Assembly: GCA_025362255.1 (NCBI GenBank)
Contig: JANYGY010000216.1
Location: forward strand, 1 to 17,407
DNA length: 17,407 bases
From: Planctomycetales bacterium
GTDB taxonomy: Bacteria > Planctomycetota > UBA11346
Direction of reading: 5' to 3'
Shown here: piece after piece, positions 7,047 to 13,964 of the stretch
How positions within the stretch are numbered: position 1 is the stretch's first letter
How the letters are laid out: every line of letters begins with the position of its first letter
The notes under the pieces: model-generated
Databases searched by the model: none
The model's input: the letters and a program-made list of their open reading frames with translations, nothing else
What the model was told of the DNA's origin: nothing
Translations under genes and position numbers: made by a program

Positions 7047-8477
7047 TCAGCAATCGTAGTAGAGATAGAACTCGTACGGGTTAGGGCGGAGCTTGGTCGG
7101 TTCGACTTCGGCTTCGCGTTTGACCGCGATGTACGATTCGAGCATGTCCTCGGTGAAGACATCGCCGGCGGTGAGCCAGGCCTTGTCCTTCTCCATCGTG
7201 TCGAGGGCTTCTTCCAAGCTTTTGCAGGTCGATGGGATCTGCGCCAATTCCTCGGGCGGCAAGTCGTAGATGTTCTTGTCCATTGGCTTACCCGGATCGA
7301 TCTTGTTCTTAATTCCGTCGATCGCGGCCATCAGGATGGAGGCGGTGACGAGATAAGGACTGCCCGAAGCGTCTGGGCACCGGAATTCGAAACGACGGGC
7401 GTTGTCACCCTGGACGTGCGGAATGCGGATCGAGGCGCTGCGGTTGTTCGCCGAATAGGCGAGATTCACCGGCGCTTCGTAGCCGGGGACGAGACGACGG
7501 TAGCTGTTCACCGACGGATTGGTGAAAGCCTGGATCGACTTGCCGTGCTTCAAGATGCCACCGATCGCCCAGACGGCGTTCTGCGACAATTTAGAGTACA
7601 CGTCGCCGGCGAAGGTGTTTTTGCCTTCTTTCCAGATCGACATGTGATTGTGCATGCCTGAACCATTGTCGCCGAACATCGGCTTGGGCATGAACGTCGC
7701 CGTCTTGCCGTGCTGGAAACAGGTGTTCTTGACCGCGTATTTGTAGAGATGGACCAAATCGCCAGCGGTGATTGCCGAGCCGTACTTGATGCCGATTTCA
7801 CACTGGCCAGGGCTGGCGACTTCGTGGTGATGCAGATCGACTTCCATGCCCATGGTCTGCATGTTGGTGGTGATCTCGCTGCGCAGATCCATCAACGTGT
7901 CAGCCGGGGTGGCGGGGAAGTAACCCTGCTTATGGCGAACCTTGTGGCCGAGGTTCATGCCGGTGTCGGTGCCGGTGTTCCACGGCGCTTCGTCGCTGTC
8001 GATGTAATAGAACGCCTGGTTGGGCTTCGATTCATAGCGGATCGAGTCGAAGATGAAGAATTCAGGCTCGGGCCCGAAAAACGCCATGTCGCCAATGCCC
8101 GACGACTTGAGGTAGCTCAACGCCTTGGCGGCGATCCCGCGCGCATCGCGGGTATAGCGCTGGCCGGTGCGCGGGTCGTAGATGTCACCGAAAAAGCAGA
8201 TGGTGGGCTGTTCACGGAACGGATCGACAAACACCGTGGCCGGGTCCGGCTTGATGTTCATGTCCGACTTTTCGATGCCTTGCCAACCGCGGATCGAGCT
8301 GCCATCGAACGGCAGGCCGTCATCGAAAAGCTGCGCTTCGAGGCGGCGGGCGGTGATCGTGAAGTGCTGCAAGGTGCCGAAAAGGTCGCCGAACATGATG
8401 TCGACGTATTTGGCGCCGTGTTCTTTGGCCACCTGCAGGGCTTTGGCGACATCTTTGGGATCAAAAGGCATGAACAT
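7047..8477 (-). CDS. glnA: Type I glutamine synthetase
   Basis: The 476-residue length is typical for GSI, the dodecameric cytosolic enzyme that makes glutamine from glutamate, ammonia and ATP. Visible motifs include the beta-Grasp start with DGLPFDGSSIRGWQGIEKSD near residue 53-72, GPEPEFF with metal-binding Glu residues at 135-141, HHEVASPGQCEIG at 217-229, the ATP-site region KPMFGDNGSGMHNHMS near 265-280, and NRSASIRIP near 345-353. Tyr404 in KNIYDLPPEE matches the adenylylation tyrosine of the GSI-beta type, so control by an adenylyltransferase is possible, although no glnE is seen here. The ATG at 8477 has a GGAG just upstream; a second Met two codons later is an alternative. Last gene of the nitrogen operon. 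Confidence 0.96.
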   Translation of the reverse strand: MFMPFDPKDVAKALQVAKEHGAKYVDIMFGDLFGTLQHFTITARRLEAQLFDDGLPFDGSSIRGWQGIEKSDMNIKPDPATVFVDPFREQPTICFFGDIYDPRTGQRYTRDARGIAAKALSYLKSSGIGDMAFFGPEPEFFIFDSIRYESKPNQAFYYIDSDEAPWNTGTDTGMNLGHKVRHKQGYFPATPADTLMDLRSEITTNMQTMGMEVDLHHHEVASPGQCEIGIKYGSAITAGDLVHLYKYAVKNTCFQHGKTATFMPKPMFGDNGSGMHNHMSIWKEGKNTFAGDVYSKLSQNAVWAIGGILKHGKSIQAFTNPSVNSYRRLVPGYEAPVNLAYSANNRSASIRIPHVQGDNARRFEFRCPDASGSPYLVTASILMAAIDGIKNKIDPGKPMDKNIYDLPPEELAQIPSTCKSLEEALDTMEKDKAWLTAGDVFTEDMLESYIAVKREAEVEPTKLRPNPYEFYLYYDC

Positions 8478-8500
8478 CTACTCCGTGATGCGGTGAGATT

Positions 8501-8517
8501 GGCCGGTGATTCCGGCC
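8501..8517 (-). promoter_or_regulatory. Small hairpin in the glnA leader
   Basis: GGCCGG and CCGGCC form a perfect 6-bp stem with a 5-base loop, about 24 bases upstream of the glnA start. It may influence translation or mRNA stability. No function is shown. Confidence 0.25.
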
Positions 8518-8612
8518 TGAAAGTGAAGGGGGTACAACGTATCGGGTCAGCGCGGGGGGCAACTGCTGCCCGGCGCGGCCCTTTCCGATCGGACCTCCTG
8601 GGAGCGCCAACG

Positions 8613-8648
8613 TCCCCGTCGGCTCGAAAGACCCGATGCCGACGGGGA
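8613..8648 (-). promoter_or_regulatory. GC-rich hairpin between the PII gene and glnA
   Basis: TCCCCGTCGGC (8613-8623) and GCCGACGGGGA (8638-8648) make a perfect 11-bp stem with a 14-base loop, and further GCGCC/GGCGC pairing is possible outside it. On the minus strand there is no T-run after it, so it is more likely an mRNA processing or stability element, or a partial attenuator, than a complete terminator. It begins 24 bases after the PII stop. Confidence 0.5.
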
Positions 8649-8671
8649 ATTCGGCGCGCCCAGGAAACAGC

Positions 8672-9019
8672 TCAAATGGCTTCCGAGCCGCGTTCGCCAG
8701 TGCGGATGCGGATGCAGTCTTCGAGCGGCATGATGAAGATCTTGCCGTCGCCGACCTTGCCTTCTTCGCCGGTACGTCCGGCCTTGATGATCGCCTGCAC
8801 GGTGGGCTCGACGAACTCATCGTTGACCGCAATCTGCAGCTTAACTTTGCGCAACAGATTCACGGTGTATTCGTGGCCGCGGTAGATCTCGGTGTGACCC
8901 TTCTGGCGCCCGAAACCCTGCACATCGCTGATCGTCAGGCGAACGACTTCGACTTCATTGAGCGCTTCTTTGACGGCCTCCAGCTTTGATGGCTGGATGA
9001 TGGCCTCGATCATCTTCAT
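8672..9019 (-). CDS. glnK: PII nitrogen regulatory protein
   Basis: The 115-residue length is typical of PII. This trimeric cytosolic protein senses 2-oxoglutarate and ATP/ADP and controls ammonium uptake and glutamine synthetase. The T-loop block VQGFGRQKGHTEIYRGHEY is present at residues 33-51, with Tyr51 at the site uridylylated in proteobacteria, and the C-terminal signature TGEEGKVGDGKIFI is at about 83-96. Residue 49, normally Ala or Ser in the YRG(A/S)EY signature, is His. The gene lies between amtB and glnA, the linkage that usually defines GlnK; glnB would be an equally valid name. The ATG at 9019 has AAGGAC upstream. Confidence 0.93.
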   Translation of the reverse strand: MKMIEAIIQPSKLEAVKEALNEVEVVRLTISDVQGFGRQKGHTEIYRGHEYTVNLLRKVKLQIAVNDEFVEPTVQAIIKAGRTGEEGKVGDGKIFIMPLEDCIRIRTGERGSEAI

Positions 9020-9096
9020 GGGCTGTGTCCTTGGTAAGGTTTAGAGAGAAGTTTGATGGGAGAATCTGAGGAATGCTAGTTCGCTGCCCGCGATGG

Positions 9097-9132
9097 ACCA
9101 GCCCCCCACCCCAGGGCGCGAGGGGGGCTGGT
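9097..9132 (-). promoter_or_regulatory. GC-rich hairpin just after amtB
   Basis: ACCAGCCCCCC (9097-9107) and GGGGGGCTGGT (9122-9132) form a perfect 11-bp stem around a 14-base loop, starting eight bases after the amtB stop on the minus strand. No T-run follows. It could lower read-through or protect the 3' end of amtB mRNA, allowing PII and glnA to be set at a different level. Confidence 0.55.
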
Positions 9133-9140
9133 GCGGCTCA

Positions 9141-10670
9141 CTAACTGAGACCGTGATAGCCTTCCTCGCCATGCTGGCTGAGGTCGAGTCCCGCTAATTC
9201 GTCTTCATCGGTCAGACGCAGCCCGATGGTGAATTTGACGATCGTCAAGATGATCGCCGAACCCACCGCGGACAAGACGATGGCGATCAAGACCGCTTTG
9301 AGTTGCAGCATCAGCACCGGATGGGTTCCAGCTGCGAGAGCCGCCGCCAGCGGCTTGTTCAGTGCCGCAATGCCGGGATTGGCGGTCGGCGCGAAGAACA
9401 GACCCGTGGCGATGGCGCCCCAGATGCCGCCGATCCCGTGCACGCCAAAGGCATCCAGTGCGTCATCATATTTCAACGCCTGCTTGAGGTAGCTGGTGGC
9501 GATGAAGCAGATGATTCCTGCCAGCGCGCCGATGATCAGCGCCGACATCGGAGTCACAAAGCCACAGGCTGGAGTGATCGCCACCAGACCGGCCACGGCG
9601 CCGGAGATCGCACCGAGCACCGTCGGCTTGCCGCGAATGATCCACTCCGCCAACGGCCAAGTGAGCGCTGCCGCGGCCGTAGCAAAATGGGTGTTGGCGA
9701 ATGCTAAGGTGGCGAGTGTTCCCGCACTGAGCGCCGAGCCGGCGTTGAACCCGAACCACCCGACCCACAGCAGACAGGCGCCGATGAACGAGTAAGTCAA
9801 ATTGTGCGGCGGCATCGCTTCCTTGCCGTAATTCTTGCGTTTCCCCAGGAAAACCGCGGTCATCAAGGCGGCAACACCTGACGAGATATGCACCACCGTG
9901 CCACCCGCGAAATCGAACGCGCCACCCAGGTTGTCATTGAAGCCCCAGTTCAGCATGCCGTTCTTGCCCCACACCATATGCGCCAAGGGCAGATAGACGA
10001 TGAACAGCCACAGCGTGCTGAAGATCGCCATCGCGCTGAATTTCATCCGTTCGGCGTACGCACCGCAAATAAGCGCCGGCGTGATGATCGCAAACATGAG
10101 CTGGAACAAGGCGAAGGTGCCGTGCGGGATGCTCGCCGCGTAGTCACCGTTGGGGCCGGGAATCGAGCCGGTCTTCGAATCCCAGACGACGCCATCGAGG
10201 AACATGAATTGTTTGAATCCACCCCAAATACCATTCTGTGCAGAACCTCCGTCCCCGAACGCGATCGCATAACCGCAGATCGCCCAGATGACCGAGACGA
10301 TCCCGGCGATGGCAACCGATTGCATCATCGTTCCCAGCACATTTTTCCGTCGCACCAGGCCGCCGTAAAACAGCGCCAAGCCGGGCAAGGTCATGAGCAG
10401 GACCAACAGCGTACTGGTCAACATCCAGGCATTGTCACCGGCATTGAAAGCCACTTGACCAGCACTGTCGGCAGCCGTTTTAGCAGTCGCCTCGACGGCA
10501 GTTAGCCGTTGATCGATGGTAAGGACCGGAGCCGCCGCGGCGGTGGGTTCCGTCGTCGCAGCTGCAGTAGCCGCAGGCGCTGGAGCGACCACCGGCTCAT
10601 CTGCGGCAAAAAGGCTCGACCCACAGGTCAAGACCAGGGCAGCTAACAAGTTGAAAGGGGTTCGCGCCAT
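9141..10670 (-). CDS. amtB: Ammonium transporter Amt
   Basis: With the start at 10670 (MARTPFNLL) the protein has 509 residues. This start gives a clear signal peptide, residues 1-22, with cleavage expected after SSLFA or LFAA, and an AAGGA ribosome site; a longer frame upstream lacks such features. An Ala/Pro-rich linker (about 23-48) and a short helical stretch (50-72) precede eleven membrane helices beginning near residue 80. Channel residues are visible: Asp253 in FDFAGGTVVHISSG, and the twin pore histidines His261 and His411 (DAFGVHGIGG). It carries ammonium across the inner membrane. It is the first gene of amtB-PII-glnA; blocking of Amt by PII is the known use of this linkage. The C-terminus ends in an acidic cytosolic tail. 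Confidence 0.94.
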   Translation of the reverse strand: MARTPFNLLAALVLTCGSSLFAADEPVVAPAPAATAAATTEPTAAAAPVLTIDQRLTAVEATAKTAADSAGQVAFNAGDNAWMLTSTLLVLLMTLPGLALFYGGLVRRKNVLGTMMQSVAIAGIVSVIWAICGYAIAFGDGGSAQNGIWGGFKQFMFLDGVVWDSKTGSIPGPNGDYAASIPHGTFALFQLMFAIITPALICGAYAERMKFSAMAIFSTLWLFIVYLPLAHMVWGKNGMLNWGFNDNLGGAFDFAGGTVVHISSGVAALMTAVFLGKRKNYGKEAMPPHNLTYSFIGACLLWVGWFGFNAGSALSAGTLATLAFANTHFATAAAALTWPLAEWIIRGKPTVLGAISGAVAGLVAITPACGFVTPMSALIIGALAGIICFIATSYLKQALKYDDALDAFGVHGIGGIWGAIATGLFFAPTANPGIAALNKPLAAALAAGTHPVLMLQLKAVLIAIVLSAVGSAIILTIVKFTIGLRLTDEDELAGLDLSQHGEEGYHGLS

Positions 10671-10680
10671 GGAGGGATTT

Positions 10681-10693
10681 CCTTGCGGCAAGG
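10681..10693 (-). promoter_or_regulatory. Possible hairpin covering the amtB ribosome site
   Basis: In the amtB mRNA, CCTTG and CAAGG can pair around a 3-base loop, and the right arm merges with the AAGGA ribosome site about 10 bases before the start. Such pairing could reduce translation. The stem has only five base pairs, so this is tentative. Confidence 0.25.
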
Positions 10694-10842
10694 TGGAGAA
10701 AGGAGCGAGTGCTCGTTGCTTCCCTATGGCACATCGCGCTCCCAACCGCGAACGGAACCCACGCTGACACCCCGCGTACATTCCAACTCCATGCGATTAA
10801 GATATCTACGTGGGTGGTGCAGTGGCCCCTCACGATGTAGTG

Positions 10843-10871
10843 ATGATATTTTTTAGAGCTTCGTAATTGAA
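10843..10871 (-). promoter_or_regulatory. Putative amtB operon promoter
   Basis: On the minus strand TTCAAT (10866-10871) and TATCAT (10843-10848) are 17 bases apart, in the most AT-rich part of the gap. Transcription would leave a leader of about 165 bases. Assigned by consensus similarity only. Confidence 0.35.
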
Positions 10872-11227
10872 CATATAGATCGAAATTCGAGCAGATGCTT
10901 TTTCTACGTCGTTTGCATCGACCTAATAACCATCATGGCCGGTGTAGTGCCATATCAGCCAGATCCACGGCCATCATGAATGACCAGCAGGTCCCGCCTC
11001 ACGAGCCGAAAATGCGTTGATGATTCGGGGGCGATCCACCCATCCTCGCCCGCTCACACACGAAATCCCCCTCCGTCTCTGGCTGCATTGAGGGTCACCC
11101 AGCCGTTTCTACGGTCACACGGCTCACGGTGGCAGGGCTCCATAGCCTGTTATCGCTCCGTTTTTTCTGGCGCCCCGTTTTCCGGCGCCCCGCTTCAGGC
11201 TTAGGCCGATGTAAGGATCCACGCGCG

Positions 11228-12586
11228 ATGGACACCACCGCTCCAACTCCCAACTGGCTGGTCAGCCTGCTGGTCATCTTCTCGCTGGCCGCCATTGCGG
11301 TTTTTGGGCTGTACATCTTCCGTCACACCCAGCGCGCCAGCCTCGATGAACAGCATGAGATGCTCAAGGCTCAACTGGTACCCATGCGCGAAGCCGCGGC
11401 CCACGTCGAAGACCGCATTCCGCCGCTGGAAAAGAACATCCTGAACCGCCGAGCACTGCTCGCGCCGCTGGACACGTTTGAGGGCACCAATCGCGCTGAC
11501 GTCGATCGCGCACTGACCACCAACGGCGCCACCCTGAAGACCAACGAAGGCCTGCAGGACAAGGCGATGTCGGCGTTCGCCGATGCGATGAAGGAGGCTC
11601 CTGAACGCCGCCAAGAGCTGGGCCGCGAAGAAGAGCGCTCCTATACCACCGAACGCGACAACGACGATCGTCGCCGCCAACTGCGCGAAGACGTCGAAAA
11701 GCAGTCGCAGACCATCGAAGTCCAAAAGAAGAAATGGCGTGGCGAAAAAGCGGTTCTCGATGATCGCATCGACGAACTCGAAGGCCGCGTGCGCCAACTC
11801 ACGAATCAGCTCGATACCAGCAATCGCGAATTCAAGATCGACGGCAACATTCTCGCCAGCGAGGCTGCTGATGGCTTCGTGGTGATCGGCCTGGGTTTTG
11901 CCGAACATCTGCGCAGCGGCACCAAATTCGCCGTGTTCAATCGCCGGGCCGGCAAGATCGTGGTCAAAGGCCAGATCCTGGTGACCGAGGTGCGTGAGCA
12001 CGTCTCGACCGCGCGGGTGCTCAGCGAGGCCGATCGCAACGATCCGCTGGTCAAGGGCGATCACCTGCACAACCCGGTGTACGATCCCGAACACATTCGC
12101 AGCTTTGCCGTCAGAGGCGATTTCAAGCGCTTCTCGCGCACCGAGATCACGCGCTTCATCCAGGAATCGGGCGGCACGGTCGACAATGACCTGGCCGTCA
12201 ACGTCGACTTCCTGGTCGCTGGTTCCAATGCTCCCGCTGACCTCGATCAGGCGACCAAGCTCGGCATGAGCATCCTCAGCGAGGACCAGCTGCTCGAATT
12301 CCTGCGCTTTGACGCGCGGCCGTCGACTTCGACCTGGGCCTTCATCCTGGCCTCTTGCAAAGAGGGCAAGCGCTTTGGCTTCGCCGGCAATTTCACGGCC
12401 GTCAATGAATCCACCGCGCGCAAGGCCATCGAGCGCAACGGTGGAAAGACCTCCAGCGGAGTCAGCAAGGACTACGTGGCGCTGATCGTCGGCGAAGGCG
12501 CCGAAAGTGAGATGGCCGAAGCCCGCAAACTGGGCATCCCGGTCATCGATCAGGCCCAATTCGCCCGCATCGTCGAGCCCGAATAA
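11228..12586 (+). CDS. Membrane-anchored coiled-coil protein with two BRCT domains
   Basis: With the ATG at 11228 the protein has 452 residues. TAAGGATCC just upstream supplies the ribosome site; a longer frame from 11129 is less likely because it adds a repeat-containing, non-conserved-looking stretch. Order: one hydrophobic segment at 11-31, followed by Arg/Lys (suggesting the C-terminal part is cytosolic); a charged coiled coil at about 38-200; a small beta-rich domain at about 205-283 with a GFVVIGLG strand and ending in GDHLHNPVYD, resembling the FlgT C-terminal type of barrel; then two BRCT-like domains at about 291-360 and 370-449. The second is classical, with IERNGGKTSSGVSKDYVALIVG and KLGIPVIDQAQF. 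BRCT domains bind phosphopeptides, DNA or each other in LigA and repair proteins. The function here is unknown. Confidence 0.8.
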   Translation: MDTTAPTPNWLVSLLVIFSLAAIAVFGLYIFRHTQRASLDEQHEMLKAQLVPMREAAAHVEDRIPPLEKNILNRRALLAPLDTFEGTNRADVDRALTTNGATLKTNEGLQDKAMSAFADAMKEAPERRQELGREEERSYTTERDNDDRRRQLREDVEKQSQTIEVQKKKWRGEKAVLDDRIDELEGRVRQLTNQLDTSNREFKIDGNILASEAADGFVVIGLGFAEHLRSGTKFAVFNRRAGKIVVKGQILVTEVREHVSTARVLSEADRNDPLVKGDHLHNPVYDPEHIRSFAVRGDFKRFSRTEITRFIQESGGTVDNDLAVNVDFLVAGSNAPADLDQATKLGMSILSEDQLLEFLRFDARPSTSTWAFILASCKEGKRFGFAGNFTAVNESTARKAIERNGGKTSSGVSKDYVALIVGEGAESEMAEARKLGIPVIDQAQFARIVEPE

Positions 12587-12594
12587 GGATCCCC

Positions 12595-13800
12595 GTGCGC
12601 TATAATCCCATTTCGTTCATGGCGATGATTCTGCTGGTGATCTTCACCCTGATCTTTGCCGTCCTCACCATCGTCAAGTCCAACCAGGTCAAGGTTTTCC
12701 TTGAAGGCGACCCTGAACAACGGGACTTCAAAACCAACGCGATACTGCGCAAAGAGCTCATTGCGTTGGCCGACCGCGTCGCCGCCGCCAACGACAGTGT
12801 CGCGCTGCGCGAACGCGAAATCCGCCGGCTTGATCTGCAATTGGCCAATTCGCGTATCCACCTCGATGGCGATCGGGCCATCGGCGGGGTGGCTCTGCCA
12901 CCAGCGGATGAGCTCAAAGACAATCCGATGGTGACCATGACCGGGCAGAAGGACACCACCTGGAAGTTCACCAGCGATCTGATCACAGCCTCGGTGAAAC
13001 GCATGGAAGCCCTCAAGGGCAAGCTCGAAAGCCGTGATTTCCAAGAAAATCCCGCGCTTGAGGATTCCATCCGCAAACGTCAGCAAGAACTTCAGGACGT
13101 CACCAAGAAGATCAGCGACGATGAATCCAATTTTGCCAAGGACCGCGAAGACCTGACCAAGCGCCTCGACGAATTGACCGTGATCAAGGACAAGTCTGAC
13201 AAACAGCATCGCGATGATTTCAGCCGCCGTGCCACCCGGGTCGCCCAGCTCGAAGACCGGATTCGCGAGCTCCTCGAACTGGAACTCAAATGGGTCACTG
13301 AACTTGAGCCCGATGGCAAGATCGCCGAGACCGCCGCCAACGAAGTCATCCTCGACATCGGCGCCCGCGACAAGGTTTTCCCCGGCCTGATGTTCGCGGT
13401 ATTCACCCACGACAAGGGCCGCTACGTGGCCAAGGGCATGATCGAAACCATCGAAGTACGTGAAGGCATCTCGGTCTGCCGCATCCTGCGCCAAGACGAT
13501 GTGAAATTGCATCCCATCGGTCGTGGTGATCTGGTCGGTAATCCGGTCTTTGATCGCACCCACCCCAAGACGTTCTTCGTCGCCGGTGAATTCAAGCGTT
13601 ACAACAAAGAAGACATTGAGCAGTTCATCCGCGAGACCGGTGGCCAAGTGGCCAAGGTCCTCGGGCCGGATTGCGATTTCCTGGTCGCCGGCGAGCGCTC
13701 CGAGCGCGAACAGGCCAGCGCCAGACAGTTCCAGATCCTGGCGCTGAAAGAGGACGACGTCCTGTCGTTTGTGCAAAAGAGCTTCGCCCCGAAGAAGTGA
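12595..13800 (+). CDS. Membrane-anchored coiled-coil protein with one BRCT domain
   Basis: The 401-residue product is a paralogue of the protein before it. The GTG start at 12595 follows TAAGGATCC, in which the TAA is the stop of the upstream gene, so the two are coupled. Order: hydrophobic segment at about 8-27; coiled-coil stretches at about 45-90 and 130-230, very rich in Lys, Glu, Asp and Arg; a beta-rich domain at about 238-318, ending in GDLVGNPVFD as the neighbour ends in NPVYD; and one BRCT-like domain at about 326-394 (FFVAGEFKRYNKEDIEQF, RETGG, CDFLVAGE). There is no second BRCT domain. The two proteins could form a hetero-oligomer through their coils. It is followed by a long hairpin and then yidC. 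The function is unknown. Confidence 0.8.
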   Translation: MRYNPISFMAMILLVIFTLIFAVLTIVKSNQVKVFLEGDPEQRDFKTNAILRKELIALADRVAAANDSVALREREIRRLDLQLANSRIHLDGDRAIGGVALPPADELKDNPMVTMTGQKDTTWKFTSDLITASVKRMEALKGKLESRDFQENPALEDSIRKRQQELQDVTKKISDDESNFAKDREDLTKRLDELTVIKDKSDKQHRDDFSRRATRVAQLEDRIRELLELELKWVTELEPDGKIAETAANEVILDIGARDKVFPGLMFAVFTHDKGRYVAKGMIETIEVREGISVCRILRQDDVKLHPIGRGDLVGNPVFDRTHPKTFFVAGEFKRYNKEDIEQFIRETGGQVAKVLGPDCDFLVAGERSEREQASARQFQILALKEDDVLSFVQKSFAPKK

Positions 13801-13827
13801 TCAGCGCCAGCGTAACGGCTATCGTCA

Positions 13828-13867
13828 ACTGCGGCCCGGTGCATGAAGCCATGCACCGGGCCGCAGT
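13828..13867 (+). terminator. Long perfect hairpin after the BRCT genes
   Basis: An 18-bp perfect stem (13828-13845 with 13850-13867) closes a 4-base loop, AAGC. It lies 27 bases after the stop of the second BRCT gene. The run after the stem on the plus strand, CATTTCTGA, is only weakly T-rich, so termination may be partial. It could also protect the 3' end of the mRNA. Confidence 0.55.
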
Positions 13868-13964
13868 CATTTCTGACCGGTCGAGCGGCCTATCCCAGGT
13901 GGAACCATCCATTGCCCCGGTGACGCTCGGCCGATGCTCCCGCGCCTTCATCGGAGCCTCGGCC

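Larger units (their letters stand above)
10671..11227. other. Intergenic region between amtB and the first BRCT gene
   Basis: This 557-base divergent gap holds no convincing gene. Nearest amtB it carries a leader of about 165 bases. An AT-rich block at about 10840-10930 holds the likely amtB promoter and a near-palindrome TCGAAATTCGA (10880-10890). ATGGCCG (10935-10941) and CGGCCAT (10968-10974) form an inverted repeat. Near the BRCT gene the nonamer GGCGCCCCG occurs twice (11169-11177 and 11184-11192) after a run of six T. No sigma54 consensus (TGGCAC-N5-TTGC) was found on either strand, and no clear promoter for the BRCT genes. Confidence 0.5.

Noticed and set aside
10671..10781. N-terminal extension of Amt to an earlier start at 10781
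   Set aside because: It would bury the clear signal peptide that begins at 10670.
10671..11040. Sigma54 promoter for the nitrogen operon
   Set aside because: No TGGCAC-N5-TTGC pair was found on either strand; isolated GTGCCA and TGGCAC hexamers lack the second element at the right distance.
11201..13776. Long minus-strand open frames opposite both BRCT genes
   Set aside because: The plus-strand products have a coherent anchor, coil and BRCT layout, overlapping stop and ribosome site; the antisense frames do not.
13671..13964. Upstream extension of the yidC frame
   Set aside because: It overlaps the end of the second BRCT gene and runs through the 18-bp hairpin; its residues do not look like YidC, whose membrane segment starts at 13965.
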